From Fidelibacterota bacterium (GTDB lineage: Bacteria > Fidelibacterota > Fidelibacteria > Fidelibacterales > Fidelibacteraceae): DNA of 37,121 bases. Both the position numbers and the translations under genes were made by a program. The stretch's first letter is position 1. Every line of letters starts with the position of its first letter. Positions 7,817 to 16,393 of this stretch are shown here, in pieces. Below the pieces are notes generated by a model. It was given only the letters and a program-made list of their open reading frames with translations, was not told where the DNA came from and did not search any database. Location: assembly GCA_030600775.1 (NCBI GenBank), contig JAUVLI010000003.1:1-37121 (forward strand), in the 5' to 3' direction.

Positions 7817-10588
7817 GTGAGACAAAAATTATTGAGAAAATTAGGATATTTGGTTTCGGAAAAGACATGGCTAATGTTTGGAATAATAATAGTGATTACT
7901 TTGGTATTGGGATTTCTTGCTTCCAAGTTGGAAATGTCAATGAATATGACAAATATATTACCGGAAGGTGATCCAATGGTAAAGGAATTTAATTATATTT
8001 TTAAAGAATTCAACGGAGCTTCTAATGTTTTTATTGTTGTTGAAGGTGAATATGATGATATGATTAATTTTGCTGAGGATATTCCACCGAAGATAAAAAA
8101 CTTGGGAAAATGGATAGAAGAAAATGATAATGGAAAGATTTTAAAACAACATAATCTTGCTAAAGAAAAAGTAAAAGCGGGAAAAATTGAAGCAATTAAT
8201 GGATATTTTTCAAGAGTAGATTTTAAACAACCTGTTGATTTTATTGAAAATCATGGATTGATGTTAATTAAATCTTCTAAGTTAAAAAATATTCAAGACA
8301 TTTTTACCGATCCAAATTTATTACCATTTTTAACTAATTTGAATAATAGTTTAGAAAAGGAATATATTCAATCAGAAGACAAATTATCTACGATGCAAAA
8401 ACAGAGGTCAGCAGTACAGTTTTTAGATGGAATAGAAAGCTTCACAGATTATACGAAAGAAGCAATTTATTCCGATGAATATAATAATTCTCTCGGGAAA
8501 AAAGCCGCAAGGTCAATGGCGATTGGTAATTCTTATATGGTTTCTCCGGATCGATCAATGTTGATAATTATGGCAACTCCGAATTTTAATATTATGGAAA
8601 TGGATTATGTTATGCCGGCAGTAAATGGTTTGGAAAAATTTGTAAAAACTGAGGCAAAAAAATATGATGTGCAGGCAGGACTTACAGGAGGAGTTCCATT
8701 AGCTCGTGATGAAATGGCTTCTGCATCTGAGGATTCAATGTTATTAACCATATTAGCATTAGTCGCCGTTTTAATAATATTTATTGTAACTTTTAGAATG
8801 ATAAGTGCACCGTTTTTTGCATTAATAAATTTAATAATTGGTATAATTTGGGCGATGGGTGTCTCATGGTTTTTGGTGGATTCTTTAAATATGATGACAG
8901 TAATGATGGCGGTTATTTTAATTGGACTGGGGATTGACTTTTCAATTCATATTATTTCTGTTTACACTGAACTTGTAAATAAGGGAACAGCCCCAAAATC
9001 TGCAATAATTGAAACATTAGAAAAAGTCGGAACAGGGATAATTACAGGTGGATTAACAACTTCTACTGCTTTTTTAACTTTAACTATTGCTCGAAGTGCG
9101 GGTTTAAAAGAATTTGGGTTAGTAAATGGAGTTGGTTTAATTGTTATCATGATTGCTACACTTATCATTTTACCGACAATATTAATGATAAGAGAAAAAT
9201 TTCGTTCCAAAATTAATCTAACTTATAAGAAAAATAGAGATATTTCTTATGCGACTGTTGGAAATATAGCTAATTCATTTTTTACAAAATGGAAGATTTC
9301 TTTGATTTCTTTATTGATTATTACATTGGGATTCGGCTATATGATAACAAAAGTTACAATGGATTATAATTACCTGAATATGGAACCAAAGGGTTTGGAA
9401 TCAATAAAACTTAACGATAAAATTATTGATAAATTTAATATGTCAGCTGATATGACAATGATGACAGCTAAATCATTAAATGAAAATTATGAGTTGACAA
9501 AAAAAGCAAAAGAAAAATCTAGTATTAGTTTCGTTGAGTCAATTTCTGATTTTTTACCTATGAAAGAAGAACAATTAAAACGAATGCCAAAATTGAAATT
9601 GATTCAAAATACTATGAAAAATAAATCAATTAAATCGACAATAAATAAAGATGATTGGCAAAAAATTAAATCGGAATTATTTCGGCTTGAAGCAAATATT
9701 ATTGAGATACAAGATATGGCTTTCATGGGTGGACAGGATATGGTTGATAAAAAAGCAACAAGATTAGTTGGTACTCGTGAAGAACCGATGAAGGGAAATT
9801 TAACTTCCTTCATCTCGCGGTTGGAATTTAAAAAAAATGATTTTAAAAAAGCATCATTATTCAATTTAGATTTTGCGAAGGAATATAAGTCGTTGGTGTT
9901 GCACATGTCAAATTCATCACAGATCCAAATTGATGATCTGCCAGAAATTATAAAAGATAAATATATAAGTAAAAATGGAGATAGATATTTATTAACAGTT
10001 TATCCTAAAGGGAATGTATGGGATATAGAGTATCTTGAGATTTTTACAAAAGATGTCTTTGATATAACTCGAAGTGTATCAGGGACTCCTCCAATGTTTT
10101 ACTATTTAATGGAAATTATAGGTAAAGACGGTAGAAGAGCTTCATTATTAACGATTGCAGTTGTATTTTTATTTCTGTGGCTTGATTTTAAGTCATTTAA
10201 AAAGGCATTGATTGCGATGGTTCCGTTATTCATTGGTATAATTTGGATGGTTGGCACAATGGGAATATTTGGCATTCAAATTACTCTACTGAATATAATG
10301 GCAATTCCTTTAATAATTGGAATTGGAATTGATGATGGCGTGCATATTCTTCATCGATATAAGATTGAAGGAGAAGAGAATACTCGTAAAGTTTACAGCT
10401 CAACTGGAAAGGCAATAATAATAACTTCATTGACGACAATGTTATCGTTCGGTTCTTTGGTTTTCGCTATTTATCGTGGATTTGGCAGCATGGGCTTGGC
10501 ATTATTTATTGGAGTTGGAATGTGTTTGCTCGCTACGATTTTAGTATTACCGGCTATTTTGGGAATTGGTTTTAGAAACAAGAAATAA
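7817..10588 (+). CDS. MMPL/RND superfamily transporter (HAE3-type, probable lipid exporter)
   Basis: A 923-residue inner-membrane transporter with the classical duplicated RND layout: a membrane segment at about 17-37, a periplasmic domain at 40-300, five segments at about 305-457, a segment at 493-511, a second periplasmic domain to about 770 and five more segments to 917. Each half has the intramembrane acidic motif of the MMPL family, GLGIDFSIHI (D374) and GIGIDDGVHI (D839/D840), expected to relay protons. It is similar in type to HpnN and other HAE3 proteins that move lipids or hydrophobic molecules. The start is a GTG at 7817 with an AAGGAT/AAGGAA region upstream. It lies 141 bp after the barrel gene, with a repeat-rich spacer between, so co-transcription is likely but not certain. 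Confidence 0.9.
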   Translation: MRQKLLRKLGYLVSEKTWLMFGIIIVITLVLGFLASKLEMSMNMTNILPEGDPMVKEFNYIFKEFNGASNVFIVVEGEYDDMINFAEDIPPKIKNLGKWIEENDNGKILKQHNLAKEKVKAGKIEAINGYFSRVDFKQPVDFIENHGLMLIKSSKLKNIQDIFTDPNLLPFLTNLNNSLEKEYIQSEDKLSTMQKQRSAVQFLDGIESFTDYTKEAIYSDEYNNSLGKKAARSMAIGNSYMVSPDRSMLIIMATPNFNIMEMDYVMPAVNGLEKFVKTEAKKYDVQAGLTGGVPLARDEMASASEDSMLLTILALVAVLIIFIVTFRMISAPFFALINLIIGIIWAMGVSWFLVDSLNMMTVMMAVILIGLGIDFSIHIISVYTELVNKGTAPKSAIIETLEKVGTGIITGGLTTSTAFLTLTIARSAGLKEFGLVNGVGLIVIMIATLIILPTILMIREKFRSKINLTYKKNRDISYATVGNIANSFFTKWKISLISLLIITLGFGYMITKVTMDYNYLNMEPKGLESIKLNDKIIDKFNMSADMTMMTAKSLNENYELTKKAKEKSSISFVESISDFLPMKEEQLKRMPKLKLIQNTMKNKSIKSTINKDDWQKIKSELFRLEANIIEIQDMAFMGGQDMVDKKATRLVGTREEPMKGNLTSFISRLEFKKNDFKKASLFNLDFAKEYKSLVLHMSNSSQIQIDDLPEIIKDKYISKNGDRYLLTVYPKGNVWDIEYLEIFTKDVFDITRSVSGTPPMFYYLMEIIGKDGRRASLLTIAVVFLFLWLDFKSFKKALIAMVPLFIGIIWMVGTMGIFGIQITLLNIMAIPLIIGIGIDDGVHILHRYKIEGEENTRKVYSSTGKAIIITSLTTMLSFGSLVFAIYRGFGSMGLALFIGVGMCLLATILVLPAILGIGFRNKK

Positions 10589-10601
10589 TTTTAGTAACGA
10601 A

Positions 10602-10682
10602 CAAACAAAAACCCTGGTGAAATAATAAAGAAAAAAATATTCCACAGGTCAGGCAAACAAAAACTAACGAAAATAAATAAAG
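10602..10682 (+). repeat. Imperfect direct repeat after the MMPL gene
   Basis: Two related 29-nt segments at 10602-10630 and 10654-10682 both begin CAAACAAAAAC and both end ATAAAG. They lie in the 201-bp non-coding gap before the DUF6132-like gene. Function unknown. Confidence 0.35.
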
Positions 10683-10716
10683 AATTGATTATTAAAATGG
10701 AAGATTAAAAAATTTT

Positions 10717-10745
10717 CCTTTGTGAACCTTGTGGTAAAAACTTTG
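10717..10745 (+). repeat. CTTTGTG-type intergenic repeat unit
   Basis: CCTTTGTGAACCTTGTGG followed by TAAAAACTTTG resembles the degenerate intergenic element of the form CTTTGTG-n-CTTTGTGGT-AAAAA-CTTTG that I recall in several unrelated low-complexity intergenic regions (spirochaetes and FCB bacteria). It is a single unit here, non-coding and of unknown function. Confidence 0.35.
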
Positions 10746-10789
10746 ACATTAAGAATAATTAGAAATTAGAAATAAAAAGTGAGTATAAT

Positions 10790-10993
10790 ATGAAAAAATA
10801 TTTTTCTTTAAGACACATAATATTTATTGTAGTTGGTGGAATTATTGGATTTGTCTATTATCATTTTTGGGGGTGTGCTAATCAAACTTGTCCGATAACT
10901 TCTAATCCATATTTAACGATTTTATATGGAATGGCCTTTGGATATATATTGACACCAAGTAAGAAGAAATCTAAAAATAAAAGCGAAAAGTGA
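10790..10993 (+). CDS. Small membrane protein, DUF6132-like
   Basis: A 67-residue protein with two predicted membrane segments (about 9-24 and 41-55) joined by a conserved-looking loop, YYHFWGCANQTCPITSNPY. The GCxxxxCPITSNP motif with two cysteines (in GCANQTC) is the mark of the DUF6132 family of small FCB membrane proteins, whose function is unknown. The cysteine pair may bind a metal or form a disulphide. It has an ATG, only a weak GTGAG upstream, and stands alone between non-coding spacers. I am fairly sure of the family but can assign no function. Confidence 0.75.
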   Translation: MKKYFSLRHIIFIVVGGIIGFVYYHFWGCANQTCPITSNPYLTILYGMAFGYILTPSKKKSKNKSEK

Positions 10994-11005
10994 ATCCAGC
11001 AAAAT

Positions 11006-11021
11006 ATTCAGCAAGCTGAAT
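11006..11021. promoter_or_regulatory. 16-bp palindrome after the DUF6132-like gene
   Basis: ATTCAGC-AA-GCTGAAT is a perfect inverted repeat with 7-bp arms. It lies 13 bp after the stop of the small membrane protein gene and about 145 bp before the patatin gene. There is no T tract, and the 2-nt spacer is too short for a good terminator loop, so a protein-binding site for the downstream gene is as likely as a terminator. Confidence 0.35.
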
Positions 11022-11165
11022 TTCACGGAGCAAAAAAGTAAAAGATCAGGAAATAATAGTAGTAATATCTTTTTATTAAAACAGAAATATTTTATATTTA
11101 TAATTATGAAAGATTTCGGATTTTTAGTAATATTAATAGTAAATAATTACATTTGAGGTAAATTG

Positions 11166-12152
11166 ATGTTTAAAAATATTCCATTTTATAAAAAGAAGAC
11201 AAAAAGAAAGAAAATGGGAGTCGCTCTCGGAAGTGGTTCTTCAAGAGGATGGGCTCATATTGGTGTTTTGGATGCATTAGATAAAAATGGTATTAAAGTT
11301 GATTATATAACAGGAACGAGTATCGGTTCTTTTGTTGGAGCGATCTATGCAGCAGGCGAATTGAAAAGCTTAAAAAATTTTGCCTCAAAAATGAAATGGA
11401 AAGATGTGCTGAATAATCTTGATTTTACTTTTCCACGATATGGATTTCTAACTTTGGATAAAGTATCCAATATGTTTAATATGCATACAAATATTAAACA
11501 GTTTAGTGAATTGAATATTCCTCTTAAGGTAGTAGCAACTAATTTATTAACCGGAGAGCAAGTCATCATAGATTCTGGTAATATTGTTGATGCGGTTTCT
11601 GCCAGTAGTTCCGTACCGGGAATTGTTGTCCCCTATGTTAGAAATAAAGAGATATTAGTTGATGGTGGTTTAGTGAATCCTGTACCGGTTGATATTGTGA
11701 AGGATATGGGAGCTGATATTGTTATTGCCATTGATTTAAGTAAAGATACTATAAATCATAAATTTAAAAAACAGAAGAAACAATCCAAAGAAAATATCGA
11801 TCAAAAATTATATTCTGAAATATATTTTAAAAATATTGAAAATCCGATAGTGCAAAAATTAACGAAACATTTAACCAAAGCAGAGAAAATAGTTTTTGAA
11901 AAAGTTGGATCATGGAAAAAAACCAAGATTGAATTACCAAATATTTTTGAGACATTTTCTACTTCAATAGATATTATGGAAACTCAAATTGCAAAGGCGA
12001 ATTTCCAAATTTCTAAACCCGATGTAATAATTCGTCCTAAACTTGCCAATTTGAATTTTTTTGACTTTAATCTTGGTAAAAAAGCGATTGATGAGGGATA
12101 TAAACGAACAATGGAAAAAATGGAAGAGATAAAATCATTAATAGATCAATGA
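11166..12152 (+). CDS. Patatin-like phospholipase family protein (RssA-like)
   Basis: A 328-residue serine lipid acyl hydrolase. It carries the oxyanion-hole glycines in ALGSGSSRGWAHIGVL (residues 20-34), the nucleophile in GTSIGS (S52, GxSxG) and the catalytic aspartate in LVDGGLVNPVP (D166, DGG/A), giving the Ser-Asp dyad. No signal peptide is seen; a basic KKKTKRKK stretch precedes the domain, so it is probably a cytoplasmic or membrane-surface enzyme. An in-frame TTG lies one codon upstream at 11163, but the ATG at 11166 is preferred, with GAGGT upstream. The next gene overlaps its stop by 4 nt (ATGA), so the two are translationally coupled. Substrate unknown; phospholipid is expected. 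Confidence 0.9.
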   Translation: MFKNIPFYKKKTKRKKMGVALGSGSSRGWAHIGVLDALDKNGIKVDYITGTSIGSFVGAIYAAGELKSLKNFASKMKWKDVLNNLDFTFPRYGFLTLDKVSNMFNMHTNIKQFSELNIPLKVVATNLLTGEQVIIDSGNIVDAVSASSSVPGIVVPYVRNKEILVDGGLVNPVPVDIVKDMGADIVIAIDLSKDTINHKFKKQKKQSKENIDQKLYSEIYFKNIENPIVQKLTKHLTKAEKIVFEKVGSWKKTKIELPNIFETFSTSIDIMETQIAKANFQISKPDVIIRPKLANLNFFDFNLGKKAIDEGYKRTMEKMEEIKSLIDQ

Positions 12153-13228
12153 AAAATGAACTAAGAAATAAAGTTATTAAAATTATTGGAAAGTGGATAT
12201 TTTTGACATCTTTTATTTTTACTTTTCAATTATTTGCACAAAATGAAATTAGTGAAATAGGTATTATTCATGAAGGTGACGGTGGCGTTGTATTTCCGGG
12301 AATAATGGAAATAAACAAGGGTATTATTGAAAATATTTCTCCATATAATGATTCATTGGATCAAAAACAAACATACGATCATATTACCCCAACATTTTTT
12401 GATTTAAATATCTATGATAGTAGTAAAGTTACTTACTATGATTCTTTGCTTGTACGAAAGGGGATTGTTTATTGTTTGTTAAAAGCGGATAATAGAATAT
12501 ACTTTCACACAATTGCACCGTTTTCAGAAAATAAATTACTGGGGTATTTTTATGAGAATAATAAATCAACTCCGGGTGGATTCCACAATTTATATCACAA
12601 TTTTGAAGATAACCTTGCATTTTCAAAATATTATTTAGATATCAAAAATTTGGATAAATTACCACATAAGGATCAATTATCAGCCGATGATTTCAAAAAA
12701 TTATTTAAAGGTAAATATTCCTTATGGCTACATGATTTCACAAAAGAACAGTTTATTTTATTCTTAAAATTGTTTAAAAAATACGAAATAGAAGTTGTAT
12801 ATTTGCCAAAAAATATTGAGTGGGAAATAACCACATTTGATAATGTAACTGTTATTGTTGATTTACCAAGTATTTTGCGAATTGAGAAAAATGAGAGTTT
12901 AATAACTGACTCTGAAAGTTATTTTGGTTTAAACTTGAATTTATATTATAAAATATTTGAAAAAGAAAAATTGATTAATAATGATTTTTTTGTTAATAAT
13001 CCAATATTAGAAATATTATCTAATGAAGAGTTAATACAATATTGTGCTATTTTCCCATCTCAATTTTTTGGATTAGAAAAGAATGTTGGAATTTTAAGAG
13101 AATCCTATTCAGCTAATTTTGTTGTATTCTCTGGTGATCCATTTGCTGAAAAATCTTTTATTAAAAAAGTTTGTGTCGATGGTATTGAAATATATTCTAA
13201 AAAAGACACAATTACTCAATCGGAATAA
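12149..13228 (+). CDS. Exported degenerate amidohydrolase-like protein (probable pseudoenzyme)
   Basis: A 359-residue protein with a signal peptide (residues 10-31, ending LFAQ). Its ends resemble metal-dependent amidohydrolases of the imidazolonepropionase type: ITPTFFDLNIYDS (79-91) stands where family members have TPGFIDAHTH, and GILRESYSANFVVFSGDPF (314-332), then KKVCVDGIEIY matches the C-terminal GSIxPGKxADLVVxxGDP...VxVxGxxVY strand region. The HxH metal motif is replaced by DLN, and I cannot find the later histidine and aspartate ligands. It is also shorter than the usual 420-450 residues. It is therefore probably catalytically inactive, perhaps a structural or lipid-binding relic. 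It overlaps the patatin gene by 4 nt and ends 5 bp from the convergent anti-sigma gene. Confidence 0.65.
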   Translation: MKNELRNKVIKIIGKWIFLTSFIFTFQLFAQNEISEIGIIHEGDGGVVFPGIMEINKGIIENISPYNDSLDQKQTYDHITPTFFDLNIYDSSKVTYYDSLLVRKGIVYCLLKADNRIYFHTIAPFSENKLLGYFYENNKSTPGGFHNLYHNFEDNLAFSKYYLDIKNLDKLPHKDQLSADDFKKLFKGKYSLWLHDFTKEQFILFLKLFKKYEIEVVYLPKNIEWEITTFDNVTVIVDLPSILRIEKNESLITDSESYFGLNLNLYYKIFEKEKLINNDFFVNNPILEILSNEELIQYCAIFPSQFFGLEKNVGILRESYSANFVVFSGDPFAEKSFIKKVCVDGIEIYSKKDTITQSE

Positions 13229-13233
13229 GACTT

Positions 13234-13785
13234 CTACTTTTCCTTATTGACCATTTTTATCTTATTTTCAAAGTTGTTTCTTTGATCTATATTAGTTTCT
13301 GATGAATCATCATTTTCGGCTTTAACATATTGGGGTTTCTTTTGTAAGTTATTTATGCTATTATTTGCTGGTTGTGATAGTTGAGTTGGATTCAATATAT
13401 TATTTTGAATTTCAGAAGTTGAAATTTTTTGATTTGGCATATTGGGGAAAATAGAGTTGTAAATATAATAAACTCCGAATAATAAAATAATTACAGCAGC
13501 AGCAGTTGATAATGGTTGAGAATATTTATACACAAATTGTTTAAAAATAAACTTTTTCTTTGATTTATGATGTTCAATTTTTTCCATTAACTTTTCGTTA
13601 AAATTGGCTGATGTTTGTAATTTTGGCAACTTGTGAAGTGAATGAAGAATTTGTTTCATATCCTCTAATTTTGCTCGACAATTTGGACATTCGCCTAAAT
13701 GTTTCTCCATTTCACTTTTCATTGAATGTGAAATATTATTACCTAAATAATCTGATATTAAGGTTTCGAATCTATAACAGTTCAT
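13234..13785 (-). CDS. Anti-sigma factor with zinc-finger (ZAS/zf-HC2) domain and one membrane segment
   Basis: A 183-residue inner-membrane protein expected to hold the upstream ECF sigma factor inactive. The N-terminal cytoplasmic anti-sigma domain has C3, H29, C33 and C36 (MEKHLGECPNCRAKL), the Cx(n)Hx3Cx2C pattern of zinc-binding anti-sigma factors. One membrane helix follows at about 91-110 (STAAAVIILLFGVYYIYNS). The periplasmic tail of about 70 residues is rich in Asn, Gln and Ser and has no recognised sensor domain. The start is an ATG, with GGGGGAAG overlapping the sigma stop. The gene ends the long minus-strand cluster. The signal it senses is unknown. Confidence 0.87.
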   Translation of the reverse strand: MNCYRFETLISDYLGNNISHSMKSEMEKHLGECPNCRAKLEDMKQILHSLHKLPKLQTSANFNEKLMEKIEHHKSKKKFIFKQFVYKYSQPLSTAAAVIILLFGVYYIYNSIFPNMPNQKISTSEIQNNILNPTQLSQPANNSINNLQKKPQYVKAENDDSSETNIDQRNNFENKIKMVNKEK

Positions 13786-13802
13786 CTTATAAGCACTTCC
13801 CC

Positions 13803-14381
13803 CTATTTATTTTCATTTTTCAATATTTTTTGTAATTTTAATCTACCTCGATTTATTCTACTTTTAACAGTTCCGATAGATATATCAACTATGTTACTCA
13901 CCTCTTCATAAGAAAGTTCCTGAATATCTCTTAAAATTAATGCAGTTTTAAAAGGTTCATCTAATTTATATATTGCTTTTAAAATATATTTCATTTGATA
14001 TTTTGAATTAATACTATTTTCCGGTACATTTGATTCGGAAGGAATTTCATAATCTTTGTCGTCAAAACCCATATCGGTTATTGAAAATATTTTTCTTCGT
14101 TTTCGTTTTCGTAATTCTGTTTTAGCAAGATTTGCGGCTATTGTGAATATCCAAGTGCTGAATTTGGCTATTTCTCTATACATATCCGCACTGGTATATA
14201 ACTTCAAAAAAGTATCTTGTACAATATCTTCTGCTGATTCTTTAGAATGAACATAGCCAAATATAAAATTTAACAGTCGATCTTTGTATCTATTTACCAA
14301 CTCTAAATAAGCGTGTTCATTACCCTTTTGAAATTGGAAAATTAATTCTTCATCACTGTATTTTTTATTATTATTAATCAA
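13803..14381 (-). CDS. ECF-family RNA polymerase sigma factor
   Basis: A 192-residue sigma-70 family protein with only regions 2 and 4. Region 2 covers about residues 24-95 (YLELVNRYKDRLLNFIFGYV, then ESAEDIVQDTFLKLY and FSTWIFTIAANLAKTELRKR). Region 4 covers about 132-187 (LDEPFKTALILRDIQELSYE, then IGTVKSRINRGRLKLQ), the usual DNA-binding helix-turn-helix. The start is a TTG at 14381, 1 nt after the holA stop, with AGGAA upstream. The anti-sigma gene follows after 17 nt. Co-directionality with porX about 6 kb upstream is notable, because in Porphyromonas PorX works with an ECF sigma factor (SigP); whether this one is the counterpart is unproven. Confidence 0.92.
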   Translation of the reverse strand: MINNNKKYSDEELIFQFQKGNEHAYLELVNRYKDRLLNFIFGYVHSKESAEDIVQDTFLKLYTSADMYREIAKFSTWIFTIAANLAKTELRKRKRRKIFSITDMGFDDKDYEIPSESNVPENSINSKYQMKYILKAIYKLDEPFKTALILRDIQELSYEEVSNIVDISIGTVKSRINRGRLKLQKILKNENK

Positions 14382-14382
14382 A

Positions 14383-15384
14383 TTAATTTTTTCCTATAAT
14401 ATTGTCGATTACTAAAATTATATTATTTAAAGAATCTATTTGACTTGTTTTTATTCTTTTGTCAGCTTCAACAATTGAATTTATACCATTTAACAGCTGT
14501 GCTTTAGAGTAATTTTGTGTATATATTTTCATTTGGTTTAATTGTCTTGTGTTATATACATGTATCATTCTCCCTGTGTAAATATCAGCATTAATTCGTG
14601 GATCTTTTAATACACTTAATCCCCAAATAAAATTATAGAGTGTTATCAACATATAAACATCATTGAATCCTTTGGAAATTAAATTTTCTAAAATAATTAT
14701 TGCTTCTGATTTGTTTCTTTTGCCGATTGCTTCCAACAAATCGTTAATTTTGTTTGTTTTGGAATATCCTGCAATGAAACGAACATCGTCATCGGTTATT
14801 GTTGTTCCATGTTTCAGATAAATTTTAAGTTTGTCCAATTCATTCGACAGATTTGATAAATTTGTCCCAACGATTTTTATTAATTGGTCAATTGCAGAAT
14901 TTGTTATCTTCCTATCATCGTTATTTAGATAATTTTTTATCCAAGTGGGGATTTCATTTTCGAATGGAGATGTTATCATCAGCGTTGTGGACTTCGCTTT
15001 TATGTCTTTTAAAAATTTATTTCTATAATCAATCTCAGATGCAATTAATACAAGAATATTTTCTTTTATTGGTTTTTCTAAATATTTTTTTAATAGTTCC
15101 TTTGATGGGTTCTTAAATTTTTTAATATCATTTAAAATAATTAACTGGGGTTTTTGAAACATTGAAATAGAATAGAGAATGTTTTGTAAATTGGGAGTGT
15201 CCAATTCATTTGCATATTTTATTTCCTTATCAATACCTCCATCTTTATTTTTAAATGAATTAGTTAATATTTCAATAAAATTTTCTTTTAGATAAAAATC
15301 ATCACCAAAAAGAAAATATACAGACATAAATTGTCCAGCTTTAATTTTTTGTAATTCTTCAAAATAATCAGAAAACCAACTCAT
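14383..15384 (-). CDS. holA: DNA polymerase III subunit delta (clamp-loader)
   Basis: A 333-residue clamp-loader subunit that opens the beta sliding clamp. It has the expected N-terminal AAA-like domain (SVYFLFGDDFYLKENFIEIL; NILVLIASEIDYRNKFLKDI) and the delta-specific central and C-terminal helical parts, including LSNLSNELDKLKIY, GYSKTNKINDLLEAIGKRNK and MLITLYNFIWGLSVLK. Length is typical (330-350), and no Walker motif is expected. The ATG has only a weak ribosome site. It is followed after 1 nt by the ECF sigma gene, so replication and sigma genes share a transcript here. The next upstream gene is uppP, 117 bp away, with a candidate promoter between. Confidence 0.88.
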   Translation of the reverse strand: MSWFSDYFEELQKIKAGQFMSVYFLFGDDFYLKENFIEILTNSFKNKDGGIDKEIKYANELDTPNLQNILYSISMFQKPQLIILNDIKKFKNPSKELLKKYLEKPIKENILVLIASEIDYRNKFLKDIKAKSTTLMITSPFENEIPTWIKNYLNNDDRKITNSAIDQLIKIVGTNLSNLSNELDKLKIYLKHGTTITDDDVRFIAGYSKTNKINDLLEAIGKRNKSEAIIILENLISKGFNDVYMLITLYNFIWGLSVLKDPRINADIYTGRMIHVYNTRQLNQMKIYTQNYSKAQLLNGINSIVEADKRIKTSQIDSLNNIILVIDNIIGKN

Positions 15385-15448
15385 AGATGTTTTTGCCCAT
15401 TCATGTATTTTTGAAAATTATATAAAATAATACTAATCATAAATCAAT

Positions 15449-15479
15449 TAAATTTAACAATTTTTAATAACAATTCAAA
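15449..15479 (-). promoter_or_regulatory. Candidate Bacteroidota-type promoter for holA-sigma-anti-sigma
   Basis: On the minus strand TTTG (15479-15476) is followed after 19 nt by TAAATTTA (15456-15449). This matches TTTG-N19-21-TAnnTTTG at all fixed positions but the last. It lies about 65 bp upstream of the holA start in an otherwise empty 117-bp gap. Confidence 0.35.
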
Positions 15480-15501
15480 TTAATTATTGCCTTAATAGAT
15501 A

Positions 15502-16305
15502 TTAGTTAAATGCTAACACGATAAAACCTAATAATACGCAATAATAAGAAAATATATAAAACTTACCTTTTAATAAACTATATAAAATCCATTTGATAGC
15601 ATAATAGCCGGTAATAAAAGCAATGATCGTGCCAAGTAGTATTGGTCTCCAATCAATTGCGGAAACTCCAATAATATTTTTTGTTTCCAAAATCGTTGCT
15701 CCAAAAACAAGTGGTAAAGCTAAGATAAAAGAGAATCTCGCAACCTTTTTTTTATCAATTCCGAGAAATAATCCAGTAGATATTGTGCTCCCACTACGAG
15801 AAATACCGGGAATAATTGCCACTGCTTGAACAAGACCAATTACTATTGATTTCCACAAGTTAAATTTTTTGTTTTTATTTTCCGCCCACTGTGTAAGAAA
15901 CAATACTGTACCTGTAATTATTAAAGCAACGCCAACTGCATTAATATTTTGAAATAAACTTTCGAAAAAATCTTTAAAAAACACACCAACAATTCCCGCT
16001 GGGATCATTGCTATTAGCATATAAATACTCAAAGCGAAATATTCATCATTTTTCATATTTTTACGGTAATTTGTTAATTTCCAAAAATTTTTGAAAAAAG
16101 CAAATAATATTTTTTGTATTTCTTTTCTAAATACAACTAATGCACTTAAAAAAGTTCCAAAATGAAGGAAAACCTCCATAGTAATACCGGGGTACTTAAT
16201 TCCAAATATTTCGCTAACCAGAACTAAATGTCCGGAGCTACTAATTGGTAAAAATTCAGTTAATCCTTGCGTTATTGCTAATAATATTACCTTCAAATAA
16301 TCCAT
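15502..16305 (-). CDS. uppP: Undecaprenyl-diphosphatase
   Basis: A 267-residue polytopic inner-membrane enzyme of the BacA/UppP family that dephosphorylates undecaprenyl diphosphate to recycle the lipid carrier for peptidoglycan and other polymers; it also gives bacitracin tolerance. Both signature regions are intact: QGLTEFLPISSSGHL (residues 13-27, with E17 and H26) and PGISRSGSTIS (166-176, with R170). Length fits the family (about 265-275). The ATG at 16305 has a poor ribosome site. A promoter-like TTGATG-N17-TATAAT lies just upstream, so it may be expressed apart from the preceding gene. Confidence 0.95.
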   Translation of the reverse strand: MDYLKVILLAITQGLTEFLPISSSGHLVLVSEIFGIKYPGITMEVFLHFGTFLSALVVFRKEIQKILFAFFKNFWKLTNYRKNMKNDEYFALSIYMLIAMIPAGIVGVFFKDFFESLFQNINAVGVALIITGTVLFLTQWAENKNKKFNLWKSIVIGLVQAVAIIPGISRSGSTISTGLFLGIDKKKVARFSFILALPLVFGATILETKNIIGVSAIDWRPILLGTIIAFITGYYAIKWILYSLLKGKFYIFSYYCVLLGFIVLAFN

Positions 16306-16359
16306 AAAATATTGATCCTAATGTAGTTAATTGTAAATAATTATTTTCATAGTCGTAGA

Positions 16360-16388
16360 ATTATAGTTAATTTTTTATTGTTCATCAA
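16360..16388 (-). promoter_or_regulatory. Sigma-70-like promoter for uppP
   Basis: On the minus strand TTGATG (16388-16383), a 17-nt spacer and a perfect TATAAT (16365-16360) lie in the 88-bp gap between the PBP-fold gene and uppP, about 55 bp before the uppP start. Spacing is ideal and the -10 exact, though AT-richness raises the chance of a fortuitous match. Confidence 0.45.
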
Positions 16389-16393
16389 TTAAA

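Noticed and set aside
8962-9906. Antisense ORFs within the MMPL gene
   Set aside because: They mirror the sense codons of membrane segments and have no ribosome sites; the sense protein is continuous and family-like.
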